From: Caballeronia sp. M1242
GTDB lineage: Bacteria; Pseudomonadota; Gammaproteobacteria; Burkholderiales; Burkholderiaceae
Reading direction: 5' to 3'
DNA length: 64,000 bases
NCBI RefSeq assembly: GCF_017220215.1
Contig: NZ_CP071129.1
Location: forward strand, 1,240,001-1,304,000
Shown here piece after piece: positions 34,367 to 45,159 of this stretch. A program made the translations under genes and the position numbers. How positions within the stretch are numbered: the first letter of the stretch is position 1; each line of letters begins with the position of its first letter. Below the pieces are notes generated by a model. It was not told the origin of the DNA and searched no databases. It saw only the letters and a list, made by a program, of their open reading frames with translations.

Positions 34367-36457
34367 ATGTCTCAAGCAACGCCGCAGTCCCAAGATCTGG
34401 ATCGCCTCACGATCGACACGATCCGCACGCTGTCGATGGACGCCGTGCAGAAGGCCAATTCCGGCCACCCCGGCACGCCGATGGCGCTCGCCCCCGTCGC
34501 GTTCCATCTCTGGCAATACCATCTGCGCTACGACCCCGACGCGCCGCTCTGGCCGAACCGCGACCGCTTCGTGCTGTCGGTCGGGCACGCGTCGATGCTG
34601 CTGTATTCGCTGCTGCACCTCGCAGGCGTCAAGGAAGTGGACGAAAGCGGCAAGCCGACCGGCAACCCGGCCGTGTCGCTCGACGATATCAAGCACTTCC
34701 GCCAGCTCGACAGCAAGACGCCCGGCCACCCGGAGTTCCGGATGACGGCCGGCGTCGAAACCACGACCGGGCCGCTCGGCCAGGGCCTCGGCAACAGCGT
34801 CGGCATGGCGATGGCCGCGCGCTGGAAGGAAGCGCACTTCAACAAGTCGGGCGCGCCGCTTTTCGATTACCGCGTGTACGCGCTATGCGGCGACGGCGAC
34901 ATGATGGAAGGCATCTCGCACGAGGCGGCATCGCTCGCCGGGCATCTGAAGCTGTCCAACCTCATCTGGATTTACGACAGCAACCGCGTGACGATCGAAG
35001 GCCACACGGACCTCGCATACAGCGACGACGTGGAATCGCGCTTTCGCGGCTACAACTGGAACACGCTGCACGTCGACGACGCCAACGACGCAAACGCGCT
35101 CGAAGCCGCGCTGAAGGAAGCGGAGGCGACGACCGACAAGCCGACGCTGATCGTCGTGAAGAGCATCATCGGCTGGGGCGCGCCGAACAAGCAGGACACG
35201 GCGGCGGCGCACGGCGAGGCGCTCGGCGACGAGGAAATCAAGCTCGCGAAGAAGTTCTACGGCTGGCCGGAAGATGCGCAGTTCCTCGTGCCCGACGGCG
35301 TCATGCAGCACTTCGCCGAAGGCATGGGCGCGCGCGGCAAGGCGGCGCATGCGGAGTGGAAGCAACGCTTCGACGACTACGAGAAGCAGAACCCGGATCT
35401 GGCGAAACAACTGTGGCAGATGCTCGAATCCAAGCTGCCCGATGACTGGGACGCCGACATCCCGACGTTCGAGGCGGACGCGAAGGGCATGGCGACGCGC
35501 GAATCGTCGGGCAAGGTGCTCAACGCCATCGCGAAGCGCATCCCGTGGATGATCGGCGGCGCGGCGGACCTCGCGCCATCGACGAAGACGAATCTCAAGT
35601 TCGAAGGCGCGGGCAGTTTCGAGCATGACAACTACGCCGGGCGCAACCTGCACTTCGGCATTCGCGAGCACGGCATGGGCTCGGTCGCCAACGGGCTCGC
35701 GCTCTCGAACATGCGGCCGTTCGCGTCCACGTTCCTGATTTTCAGCGACTACATGAAGCCGCCGATCCGGCTCTCCGCGATCATGGAAGTGCCGGTGATC
35801 TACGTGTTCACGCACGATTCCATCGGCGTGGGCGAGGACGGCCCGACGCATCAGCCGATCGAGCAACTGGCTTCGCTGCGCGGCGTGCCGGGACTCTGCA
35901 CGCTGCGTCCGGCTGATGCCAACGAAGTGAGCGAGGCGTGGCGCGTGGCGCTGTCGTTCTCGAAGGAGCCGTCGTGCATCGTCGTCACGCGCCAGCCGCT
36001 GCCGACATTCGACCGCACGAAGTTCGGGTCGGCTGAAGGCGTGCGGCGCGGAGCCTACGTGCTCGCCGATGCCGAGGGCGGCAAGAAGCCCGAAGTGCTG
36101 CTGCTCGCGACCGGCAGTGAAGTGTCGCTGTGCGTCGAAGCATGGGAGAAGCTCACGAGCGAGGGGATCGCGGCGCGTGTCGTGTCCATGCCGTCGTGGG
36201 ACATCTTCGAGAAGCAGGACGACGAATACAAGGACTCGGTGCTGCCGCCGGACGTGCACGCGCGCGTGGCCGTCGAGCAGGCCGCGACGCTCGGCTGGGA
36301 TCGCTACGTGGGGCGCTTCGGCGCGACGATCGTGATGCACACGTTCGGCGCGTCCGCGCCGCTGAAGGCGCTGAAGACGAAGTTCGGCTTCACGCTCGAA
36401 GGCGTCTACGAAGCGGCGAAGAAGCAGATCGAGCGCGTCAAATCGGCCGGGGAGTGA
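34367..36457 (+). CDS. tkt: Transketolase
   Basis: A 696-residue thiamine-diphosphate enzyme that moves two-carbon units between sugar phosphates in the non-oxidative pentose phosphate pathway. N-terminal His of [14 protein letters not shown], the GPLGQG loop, the ThDP-binding GDGDMMEG through [15 protein letters not shown], and the [34 protein letters not shown] segments with the catalytic Glu are all present. Full length. Its stop is 5 bp before gnd, so the two pentose-phosphate genes are coupled. GAAAGGAG lies upstream of the ATG. Confidence 0.97.
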   Translation: MSQATPQSQDLDRLTIDTIRTLSMDAVQKANSGHPGTPMALAPVAFHLWQYHLRYDPDAPLWPNRDRFVLSVGHASMLLYSLLHLAGVKEVDESGKPTGNPAVSLDDIKHFRQLDSKTPGHPEFRMTAGVETTTGPLGQGLGNSVGMAMAARWKEAHFNKSGAPLFDYRVYALCGDGDMMEGISHEAASLAGHLKLSNLIWIYDSNRVTIEGHTDLAYSDDVESRFRGYNWNTLHVDDANDANALEAALKEAEATTDKPTLIVVKSIIGWGAPNKQDTAAAHGEALGDEEIKLAKKFYGWPEDAQFLVPDGVMQHFAEGMGARGKAAHAEWKQRFDDYEKQNPDLAKQLWQMLESKLPDDWDADIPTFEADAKGMATRESSGKVLNAIAKRIPWMIGGAADLAPSTKTNLKFEGAGSFEHDNYAGRNLHFGIREHGMGSVANGLALSNMRPFASTFLIFSDYMKPPIRLSAIMEVPVIYVFTHDSIGVGEDGPTHQPIEQLASLRGVPGLCTLRPADANEVSEAWRVALSFSKEPSCIVVTRQPLPTFDRTKFGSAEGVRRGAYVLADAEGGKKPEVLLLATGSEVSLCVEAWEKLTSEGIAARVVSMPSWDIFEKQDDEYKDSVLPPDVHARVAVEQAATLGWDRYVGRFGATIVMHTFGASAPLKALKTKFGFTLEGVYEAAKKQIERVKSAGE

Positions 36458-36462
36458 TCGAC

Positions 36463-37443
36463 ATGCAGATCGGCATCGTAGGGCTAGGGCGCATGGGCGG
36501 CAACATCGGCCGCCGCCTGATGCGCGACGGACACGAATGCGTCGTGTACGACCACAATCCGCAAGCCACCGACGCGCTCGCGAGCGAAGGCGCGACCGGC
36601 TCGAACGATCTCGGCGATCTCGTGGCGAAGCTCGCCGCGCCGCGCGTGATCTGGCTGATGCTGCCGGCCGGCAAGATCACCGAGGACACGCTTTCGGACC
36701 TGCACAGGATCCTGCAAGCGGACGATGTGGTGATCGACGGCGGCAACAGCTTCTACAAGGACGACATTCGACGCGCCGCGCAGTTCAGGGAGCAGGGCGT
36801 GCATTATGTCGATGTCGGCACGTCGGGCGGCATCTGGGGACTGGAGCGCGGCTACTGCATGATGATCGGCGGCGACGAGGCCGTCGTGAGCCGGCTCGAT
36901 CCGATCTTCGCGACGCTCGCGCCGGGACGCGGCGACATTCCCGCGACGCCGGGCCGCGAAGGACGCGATCCGCGCGTCGAGAACGGCTACATGTATTGCG
37001 GGCCGGTCGGGTCGGGGCACTTCGTGAAGATGGTGCACAACGGCATCGAGTACGGGCTAATGCAGGCGTATGCGGAAGGCTTCCACATTCTGAAGCACAA
37101 GGAATCGACGGACCTTCCGGAGAACGAGCGCTATTCGCTCGACCTCGCGGATATCGCGGAAGTGTGGCGGCGCGGCAGCGTCGTGTCGTCGTGGCTGCTG
37201 GACCTGACGGCGGGCGCGCTCGCGAGCGACGGCGGGCTGGAACACTTCTCGACCATCGTGGCGGACAGCGGCGAAGGGCGCTGGACGATCGAGGCGGCCA
37301 TCGAGGAAGCTGTGCCCGCGCAGGTGCTCTCGGCGGCGTTGTACACGCGCTTCCGGTCGCGCGACGCCGATCTGTTCCCCGAGCGCATGCTCTCCGCGAT
37401 GCGCTTCGGCTTCGGCGGCCACAAGGAGTTTCCGGCGAAGTGA
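36463..37443 (+). CDS. gnd: 6-phosphogluconate dehydrogenase, decarboxylating (short, YqeC type)
   Basis: A 326-residue enzyme. N-terminal Rossmann motif [14 protein letters not shown], substrate loop [21 protein letters not shown] and catalytic Lys/His of [16 protein letters not shown]. The length of about 330 is that of the short subfamily, which lacks the C-terminal duplication of the 470-residue enzymes; short-form members are often NAD-preferring. It starts 5 bp after tkt, so it is expressed with it. A perfect terminator hairpin follows. Confidence 0.93.
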   Translation: MQIGIVGLGRMGGNIGRRLMRDGHECVVYDHNPQATDALASEGATGSNDLGDLVAKLAAPRVIWLMLPAGKITEDTLSDLHRILQADDVVIDGGNSFYKDDIRRAAQFREQGVHYVDVGTSGGIWGLERGYCMMIGGDEAVVSRLDPIFATLAPGRGDIPATPGREGRDPRVENGYMYCGPVGSGHFVKMVHNGIEYGLMQAYAEGFHILKHKESTDLPENERYSLDLADIAEVWRRGSVVSSWLLDLTAGALASDGGLEHFSTIVADSGEGRWTIEAAIEEAVPAQVLSAALYTRFRSRDADLFPERMLSAMRFGFGGHKEFPAK

Positions 37444-37463
37444 CGCGCTGAGCGCTCGTTAGA

Positions 37464-37497
37464 CGGCGATGGACCGCGACGGTCCATCGCCGTTTTT
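37464..37497 (+). terminator. Rho-independent terminator after tkt-gnd
   Basis: A perfect 12-bp stem (CGGCGATGGACC at 37464-37475 with GGTCCATCGCCG at 37481-37492), loop GCGAC, then TTTTT. It lies at the junction with the convergent NodJ-type gene. Confidence 0.92.
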
Positions 37498-38345
37498 CAT
37501 TTCATCATGCGACGGCGGAAAAGCCACGCGCAGACGAAGAACGGCAGCACGGCATAAGCGGCCAGCACGCCTGCGTGCAGCGCGAAACCGTCGAGCGGGC
37601 GGCCGAGCATCGCGGGGCGAATCAGTTCGACGGAGTGCACGAGCGGCAGCGCCTGCGTCACATGTTGCGCGAGCGCGGGCAGTTGCGCGACCGGAAAGAA
37701 CACGCCGGAGAGCAGCAGCATCGGCGTGAGCGCGAGCGTCTGATAGAACATGAAGAAGTCGTAGCTCGGCGCGATGGCCGTGACGATCATCGCGGTGCTC
37801 GCGAACGCCAGCCCGGTCAACACGATAACGGGCAGCGCCAGCAGCATCGACGGAAAACTCGCGTAGCCGAGCGCGCCCGCGACCAGCATGATCGCGACGC
37901 CCGAGAGCACCGACTTGCTCGCGGCCCAGACCACTTCGCCGAGCACGATATCGCCGAGCGTGAGCGGCGTGTGCATGATCGCTTCCCACGTGCGCTGCAC
38001 ATGCATGCGGGAGAAGCCGGAGTACATCGCCTCGAAGCTCGCGGACATCATCACGCTGGAGGCCACCGTGCCCGCGGCGAGAAACGCAATATACGACACG
38101 CCCTCGACATGACCGACCATCAGCCCGAGACCGAGTCCGAGGCCGAACAGATAGATCATCGGGTCGGCGAGGTTGCCGATCATCGAGGCGACCGCGAGCT
38201 TTTTCCAGACGAGGTAATTGCGCCGCCAGACCGACATCCAGTGCGTTGCGTTCGCGGGCAGCGCGTTGGTGAGCGGCGCGGCGTCGCGCGGGTGCGTCTC
38301 ACTGGGCTTTTTGCTGGCGACGCGCGGTTGATCGAAGGTTTCCAT
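37497..38345 (-). CDS. nodJ: ABC-2 type transporter permease, NodJ family
   Basis: A 282-residue permease with six predicted helices and a NodJ-like core: [36 protein letters not shown] and [22 protein letters not shown]. It starts 5 bp after the ATPase gene stop, so the two form one exporter. Relatives of NodIJ are widespread in Burkholderiales outside symbiosis, so Nod-factor export should not be assumed; a lipid-linked or polysaccharide substrate is possible. No nodABC is present in the window. Confidence 0.88.
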   Translation of the reverse strand: METFDQPRVASKKPSETHPRDAAPLTNALPANATHWMSVWRRNYLVWKKLAVASMIGNLADPMIYLFGLGLGLGLMVGHVEGVSYIAFLAAGTVASSVMMSASFEAMYSGFSRMHVQRTWEAIMHTPLTLGDIVLGEVVWAASKSVLSGVAIMLVAGALGYASFPSMLLALPVIVLTGLAFASTAMIVTAIAPSYDFFMFYQTLALTPMLLLSGVFFPVAQLPALAQHVTQALPLVHSVELIRPAMLGRPLDGFALHAGVLAAYAVLPFFVCAWLFRRRMMK

Positions 38346-38350
38346 CGCGT

Positions 38351-39304
38351 TTAATCCACCATTTCACGCCCGGTCAGGCGTAAGAAAACATCTTCCAGAT
38401 TCGCCGGACGATGCAGATAGCGCACGCCCTCGCGCCCCTTGACGCGCGCGTGAACGGCTTGCGGATCGTCGACGTAGCAAAAAAGCGTCTCGCCGCTCAC
38501 TTCCATGCGCTCGACGAGCGGTTGCAGTTCGGCGGCCAGCGCCTGCGGGTCGGGGCCGTAGATCTCGATCACGTCCGAGCCGATCACCGACGCGATCAGG
38601 TCGCGCGGACGGCCTTCGGCAATCTTCCGGCCTTCTTCGATTACGCAGACGCGGTCGCACAGGCGCTCGGCTTCCTCCATGAAATGCGTGGTGAGCAGCA
38701 TGGTCTTGCCGCGCGCCAGCAGCGAGCGCAGACGTTCCCAGATGAGATGGCGGGCCTGAGGATCGAGACCGGTGGTCGGTTCGTCCATGATCAGCACGTC
38801 GGGATCGTTGACGAGGGCGCGCGCCAAGGTCAGCCGCCGCTTCATGCCGCCGGACAATTCGCCGACGCGCGCATCCGCCTTGTTTTCGAGCCGCGCGAAT
38901 TCGAGCAGCGACGGCACGAGCGCGTCCATGCGCGCGCCCGCAATGCCGAAGTAGCGGCCGAAGACGACGAGGTTCTCGCGTACGCTGAAGTCGGGATCGA
39001 GATTGTCGAACTGCGGCACGACGCCGACGCGTTCGCGGGCGAAACGCGCGCGCGACGGCACCGGTTCGCCGACGAGCCGAATGTTTCCGTGATCGGGCGA
39101 CGTCATGCCGAGCAGCATCCTGAGCGTTGTCGTCTTGCCCGCGCCGTTCGGCCCGAGCAGGCCGAAGCATTCGCCGGGACGCACGTCGAACGAGAGGCCG
39201 TCGACGACGTTCTTCGCGCCGTAGCTTTTTATGACTTCGCTGAATTCGATGGCGGGCGCGACGGCCGCTTCGGGGGCGTGCTCGCGCGTGGTGCGCTGTG
39301 TCAT
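38351..39304 (-). CDS. nodI: ABC transporter ATP-binding protein, NodI family
   Basis: A 317-residue ATPase. Walker [11 protein letters not shown]-loop [13 protein letters not shown], signature LSGGMKRRL, Walker [14 protein letters not shown] and the switch His in [13 protein letters not shown] are all intact. The C-terminal part after residue 235 is the DRA/NodI-type regulatory extension. Partner permease follows by 5 bp. The name reflects the subfamily, not proven nodulation function. Confidence 0.9.
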   Translation of the reverse strand: MTQRTTREHAPEAAVAPAIEFSEVIKSYGAKNVVDGLSFDVRPGECFGLLGPNGAGKTTTLRMLLGMTSPDHGNIRLVGEPVPSRARFARERVGVVPQFDNLDPDFSVRENLVVFGRYFGIAGARMDALVPSLLEFARLENKADARVGELSGGMKRRLTLARALVNDPDVLIMDEPTTGLDPQARHLIWERLRSLLARGKTMLLTTHFMEEAERLCDRVCVIEEGRKIAEGRPRDLIASVIGSDVIEIYGPDPQALAAELQPLVERMEVSGETLFCYVDDPQAVHARVKGREGVRYLHRPANLEDVFLRLTGREMVD

Positions 39305-39600
39305 GCGTTTTGTGCCGGGGAAAGTTCAGCGAGCTAGTGTAATCGAATGCACCGGCGCGGCGCTTGCGCGGGCAGAAGCGGTGCGCCGGGCGAGTCGTGC
39401 GAGCATGCCGAAAGCCGCGAAGCCTTGTGCGACGGGCTTCGTCGCAATCTGGCACGCGGCCAGCTTGTCACGAGTCCAACGTGGCGCGGATTCGGCGCGC
39501 TATTGCGTGAAGTTAGCGTTTTCCATCGTTGCCACGTCCGGCGCGGCACAGGATCATGAAGTTACGCCGCAGTCAATTCGCGATGCGGCAGGGAGGCATC

Positions 39601-40110
39601 ATGACAAGCTATAGAAAGATTCTGCTGTGCTACGACGGCTCCAGAGAGGGCCGCAAAGCGCTGCGCCAGGGCGCGAACCTCGCGCTCGACCTCAACGCGG
39701 AAACGCACGTGCTCGCGGTGGTCGACATGCGGTCGAGCATCGCGCAGAGCGCCGGATTGCTGACCGATATGGCCTGCGGGCGCTTCGAAGACGCGGCGCG
39801 CGATATCTTGCAGGAAGGCGTCGAGTGGCTGCGCGAACGTGGCCTGTCGGCGCAGGGGCATTTCGCGTTCGGCCATCCGATCGACGAAATCGCGGCGCTG
39901 GCCGACAGCCTCAAGGTCGATCTCGTCGTCGTCGGGCACCGCTGCCGGAGCGGACTCGCTCGTTGGTGGATGGGCGCGGGCAACACGCCTTTGCTGGATC
40001 GCGTGTCGTGCAGCATTCTGGTTGCCGTCTGTCAGGCAGGCGAATCAGCGGAAGCGGAAGATGCCGCTGCGTATGCCGCGAAGCCTGCGAAGGCCGAAGC
40101 GGGCGCGTGA
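39601..40110 (+). CDS. Universal stress protein (UspA family)
   Basis: A 169-residue Usp domain: ILLCYDGSREGRKALRQGANLAL at the start, and VVVGHRCRSGLARWWMGAGNTPLL near the end, which approximates the ATP-binding G-2x-G-9x-G motif. A 20-residue Ala/Glu-rich tail follows. The start at 39601 has GGGAGG just upstream; the longer frame has none. The 296 bp before it (39305-39600) contains no other gene. Confidence 0.9.
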   Translation: MTSYRKILLCYDGSREGRKALRQGANLALDLNAETHVLAVVDMRSSIAQSAGLLTDMACGRFEDAARDILQEGVEWLRERGLSAQGHFAFGHPIDEIAALADSLKVDLVVVGHRCRSGLARWWMGAGNTPLLDRVSCSILVAVCQAGESAEAEDAAAYAAKPAKAEAGA

Positions 40111-40134
40111 GCGTGGATGGCTGGTGATCGCACG

Positions 40135-40716
40135 TCAGCCGTTGAGGTCGACGGCGACGAGCTTCCATGACACCAGGCCGCTGCGGTGAAAGATGGCGGA
40201 ATAGCGGGCGTCGCCTGCGCCGTGCTGGTACGTCACGACGAACGTGTTGATGCCGCGATAGCCGGCCGTCGTCTGCGGCGGTTGCGGAGCCGGATTGGAC
40301 GGGCTCACGGACGCCGACGCGTTTGCATCGGCCTGGCCGGCCGCGGGCGGACGTTCGCCGGGATTGCCGCGCGGCGGTATGCCGTTCAGAATGGCGGCGA
40401 CTCCGTCCGGCGTCGCGTATGAATCCACGAGCGGGCCGACCAGCGCCGCGCCGATCATCGCGCCGATGATCGCGAGCGGGTTGCCGCTCTTCTGCACATC
40501 GATGCGCCGCGTGAGCAGCGCGGCGATCTGATCCTTCAAGCTCGCGCGCAACGCGGGGAAATCGACGTATTGGTTGACCGTTTGGGCGTCGCGCGCGTCG
40601 GCGGCGCGCTTGACGCGGTTCAGCACGATATATGGCGACGCGTAGACGAAGCCGAGCGCCGCGACGAGCAATAGGGCGGCGAGCGTGGCGACAATGAAAC
40701 GAGCGGTGCGGGACAT
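40135..40716 (-). CDS. DUF2939 domain-containing protein
   Basis: A 193-residue protein with an N-terminal membrane anchor (FIVATLAALLLVAALGFVYA) and the DUF2939 region SPYIVLNRVKRAADARDAQTVNQYVDFPALRASLKDQ. A Pro/Ala/Ser linker precedes a beta-rich end (INTFVVTYQ, WKLVAVDLNG). The family has no known function and faces the periplasm. Convergent with the universal stress gene. Confidence 0.85.
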   Translation of the reverse strand: MSRTARFIVATLAALLLVAALGFVYASPYIVLNRVKRAADARDAQTVNQYVDFPALRASLKDQIAALLTRRIDVQKSGNPLAIIGAMIGAALVGPLVDSYATPDGVAAILNGIPPRGNPGERPPAAGQADANASASVSPSNPAPQPPQTTAGYRGINTFVVTYQHGAGDARYSAIFHRSGLVSWKLVAVDLNG

Positions 40717-40796
40717 GCGACAGTCAAGCCTCTAGCGAAGGTCAATGCCGGATTGACCACGCCGCCGCACGACAGATTCCCCAACTCGCCGCCACT

Positions 40797-41135
40797 TCAC
40801 GCCACCGTTCCGCCCGTCAGACCGGCGCGCTCTTCGTCGATGCAGCGGTCGATCATGCGCGACACTTCGCCGATCTTGCCGACGAGGATCAGCCGCGACT
40901 CGCTTCGGTACACGCGCACGGGAGTGCTCCGCGGCGGCTCCGCGTGAACCGTCTGCGTCAGCGACACGCGCGCGAACGCAGGCTGGCGAGACGGCAGCGC
41001 GGGCATGGAATCGAAGAGATCCGGTGCAGCTTCAGCTCGCGAAGGCGCCGCGGCGCCGCAAGGAATCAACGCACGCAGATGACGCAGACGGCCGAACTGG
41101 CGAAAGGGCAGCAAACGGGCAAAACGTTCCATCAT
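40797..41135 (-). CDS. Hypothetical protein downstream of lexA
   Basis: A 112-residue protein, MMERFARLLPFRQFGRL, with an Arg-rich N-terminus, a Pro/Ser middle and a better conserved-looking end (VRVYRSESRLILVGKIGEVSRMIDRCIDEE). GGAGAG precedes the start. It lies 137 bp after lexA on the same strand and may be transcribed from the lexA promoter, which would put it under SOS control. No family recognised. Confidence 0.65.
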   Translation of the reverse strand: MMERFARLLPFRQFGRLRHLRALIPCGAAAPSRAEAAPDLFDSMPALPSRQPAFARVSLTQTVHAEPPRSTPVRVYRSESRLILVGKIGEVSRMIDRCIDEERAGLTGGTVA

Positions 41136-41272
41136 GACTCTCCAGACGATAGGACGCACCGCGGCATGCCGCGAGCGGCTGCCGTCCGTGCTTGATGTAC
41201 TCGAAACGCGCCGCGTCGTGCGTGGCGTGAAGAGGCGGGCAGCGATGCTTGAACGGGCGCTGCCGCCGCTGA

Positions 41273-41941
41273 CTAGAACTCGCCCGAGCGGATCAGGCCC
41301 ACTGCAATGCCTTCCAGCGCGAAGTCTCCGCTGCCCGACCGTACGAAAATGTTCTCGTAGTCCGGGTTCTCCGCGATGAGCTCGACGCCGTCGGGGCGGC
41401 GCTTCCAACGCTTGACCGTGACGTCGTCGCCGAGCCGCGCAACGACGATTTGTCCGTCCTTCGCCTCGGTGCGCTTCTGAACGGCGAGCAGGTCGCCGTC
41501 CAGAATGCCGGCGTCGCGCATCGACAAGCCGCGCACCTTCAGCAGGTAGTCCGGCTTGCTGGAAAAGAGCGCGGGGTCGCACGCGTAGTGCTGCGAAATA
41601 TGCTCCTGCGCGAGGATAGGACTGCCCGCCGCCACCCGGCCTACGAGCGGCAACGAGAGCTGCATGATGCTCGCGTGCGGCAAGGTGAACTGGTGCGGAA
41701 CGTCTTCCGAACGGCCAGCGTCCCCGATCAGCCGGATGCCGCGCGACGAACCCGCCGCCAGTTCGATGACGCCCTTGCGCGCCAGTGCCCGCAGATGCTC
41801 TTCCGCAGAGTTAGCGGAGCTGAAGCCAAGCTCAGCGGCAATCTCCGCGCGGGTCGGCGGAAAGCCGGTGCGCTCGATTGCACGCTGGAGCAGTTCGAAG
41901 ACCTGCTGCTGACGCGCGGTAAGTTTTGAGGTTCTGGTCAC
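41273..41941 (-). CDS. lexA: LexA SOS repressor
   Basis: A 222-residue repressor, taking the GTG at 41941 as start ([13 protein letters not shown]). The winged helix is [28 protein letters not shown]. The self-cleavage bond is Ala105-Gly106 (VAAGSP) and the catalytic dyad is Ser140 (GLSM) and Lys177 (VTVK), 37 residues apart as in E. coli LexA. A TTG at 41974 also opens the frame, but it lies inside an operator, so the GTG is more likely. Two operators upstream indicate autoregulation. In SOS conditions RecA filaments trigger its cleavage. Confidence 0.96.
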   Translation of the reverse strand: MTRTSKLTARQQQVFELLQRAIERTGFPPTRAEIAAELGFSSANSAEEHLRALARKGVIELAAGSSRGIRLIGDAGRSEDVPHQFTLPHASIMQLSLPLVGRVAAGSPILAQEHISQHYACDPALFSSKPDYLLKVRGLSMRDAGILDGDLLAVQKRTEAKDGQIVVARLGDDVTVKRWKRRPDGVELIAENPDYENIFVRSGSGDFALEGIAVGLIRSGEF

Positions 41942-41961
41942 TGGCTCGGGCCTCTCGTGCA

Positions 41962-41977
41962 CTGTATGGATCAACAG
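41962..41977. promoter_or_regulatory. LexA operator (SOS box), proximal
   Basis: CTGTATGGATCAACAG fits CTGT-N8-ACAG. It lies 21 bp before the chosen lexA start. Confidence 0.85.
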
Positions 41978-41981
41978 ATGA

Positions 41982-41997
41982 CTGTATTTTTATACAG
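41982..41997. promoter_or_regulatory. LexA operator (SOS box), distal
   Basis: CTGTATTTTTATACAG is a near-perfect SOS palindrome, 4 bp from the proximal box, giving the tandem operator typical of autoregulated lexA genes. Confidence 0.93.
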
Positions 41998-42189
41998 TAT
42001 TCGGCGCTTTTCAAGCATTACTTTAAGTTCGGCTCGAAACCGCAACACGCTCCGACGTTCGCCCGCCCGCAACGGCCGGCGACCCGCTTTAGCAGCTTTC
42101 GATATAAAAGACTGAAAAACGATTATTTCTGTTCATATAGGCCCGCCGATAGACTGATTCCGTCAATTGGATAAGACGGAGAACGGGGA

Positions 42190-43236
42190 ATGCAAAGCAC
42201 GAAAGCGGGATTGGGGACCAGGGCACGCAAAGCGCTGACCGCGCTGGCGCTGACGGCGGCGGGCATCGGCGCGATGGTCGCGGCGAGCACGCAAGCCCAC
42301 GCGCAGACGTCGTTTCTAAATGTGTCGTACGACCCGACGCGCGAGCTGTATCAGGACTTCAATCAGGCATTCGCCAAGAAGTGGAAGGCGGAAACCGGCG
42401 AGACCGTCACGTTCAAGCAGTCGCACGGCGGCTCCGGCGGACAGGCGCGCGCGGTCATCGACGGCCTGCAGGCGGACGTCGTCACGCTTGCGCTCGCGTA
42501 CGACATCGACGCGCTCGCGGGCAAGGGACTCGTCGCTGCGGACTGGCAGAAGCGGCTGCCGGATAACGCCTCGCCGTACACGTCGACGATCGTTTTCCTC
42601 GTGCGCAAGGGCAACCCGAAGCACATCAAGGACTGGGACGACCTCACGAAGCCGGGCGTCTCCATCGTCACGCCGAACCCGAAAACGTCGGGCGGGGCGC
42701 GCTGGAACTATCTCGCCGCATGGGCCTACGCGCAGCACAAGCCGGGCGGCAACGAGCAAACCGCGAAGGACTTCGTCGCGAAGCTGTACAAGAACGCGGG
42801 CGTGCTCGATTCCGGCGCGCGCGGCGCCACGACGAGCTTCGTGCAGCGCGGCCAGGGCGACGTGCTGATCGCGTGGGAGAACGAGGCGTTTCTGTCGTTG
42901 AAGGAGTTCGGTCCGGACAAGTTCGAGATCGTGGTGCCTTCTGTGAGCATTCTGGCCGAGCCGCCGGTCGCGGTGGTCGACAAGGTCGTCGACAAGCATG
43001 GCACGCGCAAGCTCGCTGAGGCGTATCTGAAGTATCTGTATAGCGACGAAGGCCAGCAGATTGCCGCGCGCAATTTCTATCGTCCGCGCTCGGACAAGGT
43101 GCCGGCCGACCTCACGAAGCAGTTCCCGAAGATCAAGCTCTACACCATCGACGACACGTTCGGCGGCTGGACCAAGGCGCAGAAGACGCATTTCGCGGAT
43201 GGCGGCGTTTTCGACTCGATCTATCAACCGCAGTAA
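42190..43236 (+). CDS. sbp: Sulfate ABC transporter substrate-binding protein
   Basis: A 348-residue periplasmic protein with a signal peptide (cleavage after QAHA, about residue 37). The sulfate-binding family pattern is clear: [42 protein letters not shown] with the anion-contacting Ser/Gly, then [16 protein letters not shown]. It is the first gene of the sulfate/thiosulfate importer; cysT starts 115 bp later. GGGGA precedes the ATG. CysB control is expected for this pathway, but I cannot place its site in the 190-bp leader. Confidence 0.95.
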   Translation: MQSTKAGLGTRARKALTALALTAAGIGAMVAASTQAHAQTSFLNVSYDPTRELYQDFNQAFAKKWKAETGETVTFKQSHGGSGGQARAVIDGLQADVVTLALAYDIDALAGKGLVAADWQKRLPDNASPYTSTIVFLVRKGNPKHIKDWDDLTKPGVSIVTPNPKTSGGARWNYLAAWAYAQHKPGGNEQTAKDFVAKLYKNAGVLDSGARGATTSFVQRGQGDVLIAWENEAFLSLKEFGPDKFEIVVPSVSILAEPPVAVVDKVVDKHGTRKLAEAYLKYLYSDEGQQIAARNFYRPRSDKVPADLTKQFPKIKLYTIDDTFGGWTKAQKTHFADGGVFDSIYQPQ

Positions 43237-43351
43237 CCGCGACAAGCGACACGCGAGAAGCAAGCCGAAGCGGCGCGCCATGACGCCGCCGGTCATATAA
43301 GCATTTGATGACACGCGCTCCCCGGCGCACTGGAACAGGACGAAAGCAAGG

Positions 43352-44245
43352 ATGACGACTTTCACTTTGCGCAAGCCGAGCGCGCTACCGGGCTTCGGCC
43401 TGACGCTCGGCATCACGCTCGCGTATCTGAGCCTCGTGGTGTTGATACCGCTCGCCGCCACGTTCGCGAAGACGGCGACGCTCGACTGGGCGCAGTTCGT
43501 CCGCGCGGTGACATCGCCGCGCGTATTGGCGTCGTATCGGCTGACCTTCGGCGCGGCGCTCGGCGGAGCGCTCATCAACGCGGTGTTCGGCTTTCTCGTC
43601 GCGTGGGTGCTCGTGCGCTATACCTTTCCGATGAAGCGCATCGTGGATGCCATCGTCGATTTGCCGTTCGCGCTGCCAACCTCCGTCGCGGGCATCTCGC
43701 TCGCGGCCGTGTATGCGGGCAACGGCTGGATCGGGCAGTTTCTCGCGCCGCTCGGCGTCAAGGTCGCGTTCACGCCGCTCGGCGTGCTGGTCGCGCTGAC
43801 GTTCATCGGCTTGCCGTTCGTCGTGCGCACGGTGCAGCCGGTGCTGGAAGACTTCGAGCGCGAGCAGGAAGAAGCCGCCGCGTGCCTCGGCGCGACGCGC
43901 TGGCTGACGTTTCGCCGCGTCGTGTTGCCGTCGCTTTTCCCGGCGCTGTTGACGGGCTTCGCGCTGGCGTTCGCGCGCGCGCTCGGCGAATACGGCTCGG
44001 TGATTTTCATCGCGGGCAACGTGCCGATGAAGTCGGAAATTACGTCGCTTCTCATCATCACGAAGCTCGAACAATACGACTATGCGGGCGCCACGGCGCT
44101 CGCCGTCGTCATGCTGTGCGTGTCGTTTCTGATGCTGCTCCTCATCAACACGCTGCAATGGTTCCTGCAACGGCGCACGAGCCGCACGGGCGCGATCCCT
44201 GCGCACGCCGCGCAGCCTGTTGCCGCGCAAGGGAGCCACGCATGA
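43352..44245 (+). CDS. cysT: Sulfate ABC transporter permease CysT (CysU)
   Basis: A 297-residue inner-membrane permease with six predicted helices. The CysT-type ATPase-coupling loop ([23 protein letters not shown]) and the conserved [20 protein letters not shown] segment are present. Its last codons overlap the cysW start (ATGA), giving translational coupling. It carries sulfate through the inner membrane with CysW. Confidence 0.95.
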   Translation: MTTFTLRKPSALPGFGLTLGITLAYLSLVVLIPLAATFAKTATLDWAQFVRAVTSPRVLASYRLTFGAALGGALINAVFGFLVAWVLVRYTFPMKRIVDAIVDLPFALPTSVAGISLAAVYAGNGWIGQFLAPLGVKVAFTPLGVLVALTFIGLPFVVRTVQPVLEDFEREQEEAAACLGATRWLTFRRVVLPSLFPALLTGFALAFARALGEYGSVIFIAGNVPMKSEITSLLIITKLEQYDYAGATALAVVMLCVSFLMLLLINTLQWFLQRRTSRTGAIPAHAAQPVAAQGSHA

Positions 44246-45144
44246 GCACGCCCGATACGAAAGCCATCGCGATGAACACCGCTGCGCCACGCGATGCCCG
44301 CACGCTCGATCCCGTCACCGAACCGCGCGCGGTGCGCTGGCTGCTCACGGGCATCGCGCTGCTGTTCCTCGCGCTCTTTCTCGTGGTGCCGCTCGTCGCC
44401 GTGTTCGCGCAAGCGTTCGCAAAGGGCATCGACTATTACTTCGAGTCGCTGAAAGACCCGGACGCGTGGTCCGCCATCAAGCTCACGTTGACGACGGCGG
44501 CGATTGCCGTGCCGCTCAACGTCGTGTTTGGCCTCGCGGCGTCGTGGGCGATCGCGAAGTTCGACTTCCGCGGCAAGGCGCTCTTGACCACGCTCATCGA
44601 CTTGCCGTTCTCGGTTTCGCCCGTGATTTCCGGCCTGATCTACGTGCTGATGTTCGGCGCGCAAGGCTGGTTCGGTCCGTGGCTCGCGGCGCACGACGTG
44701 CAGATCCTCTTCGCGGTGCCGGGCATCGTGCTCGCGACGATCTTCGTGACGTTCCCGTTCGTCGCGCGCGAACTGATTCCGCTGATGCAGGCGCAAGGCA
44801 ACGACGAGGAAGAAGCCGCGCATGTGCTAGGCGCGTCGGGCTGGCAGATTTTTCGCCGCGTGACGCTGCCGAACGTGAAGTGGGGCCTGCTGTATGGCGT
44901 GATTCTCTGCAATGCACGCGCGATGGGCGAATTCGGCGCGGTGTCGGTGGTATCGGGCCATATTCGCGGACAAACCGACACCATGCCGCTGCACGTCGAG
45001 ATCCTCTATAACGAATACAACTTCTCGGCCGCGTTCGCCGTCGCCTCGCTGCTCGCGTTGCTTGCGCTCGTGACGCTCGGACTCAAGCTCGTCGCGGAAC
45101 GCCGCATGTCGCAATCGCTCGCCGATGCAGGCGCCACGAACTAA
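44242..45144 (+). CDS. cysW: Sulfate ABC transporter permease CysW
   Basis: A 300-residue permease paralogous to Cys[23 protein letters not shown], coupling loop [22 protein letters not shown] and the end [19 protein letters not shown], which is typical of CysW. Start at 44242 is fixed by the overlap with cysT. cysA follows after 15 bp. Confidence 0.95.
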   Translation: MSTPDTKAIAMNTAAPRDARTLDPVTEPRAVRWLLTGIALLFLALFLVVPLVAVFAQAFAKGIDYYFESLKDPDAWSAIKLTLTTAAIAVPLNVVFGLAASWAIAKFDFRGKALLTTLIDLPFSVSPVISGLIYVLMFGAQGWFGPWLAAHDVQILFAVPGIVLATIFVTFPFVARELIPLMQAQGNDEEEAAHVLGASGWQIFRRVTLPNVKWGLLYGVILCNARAMGEFGAVSVVSGHIRGQTDTMPLHVEILYNEYNFSAAFAVASLLALLALVTLGLKLVAERRMSQSLADAGATN

Positions 45145-45159
45145 GGCAAAGGACACATC

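Noticed and set aside
34883..36340. 485-codon minus-strand frame opposite tkt
   Set aside because: Antisense shadow of a full-length transketolase.
37497..39304. Evidence of a symbiotic nodulation island
   Set aside because: Only nodI and nodJ relatives are present, which are common in non-symbiotic Burkholderiales.
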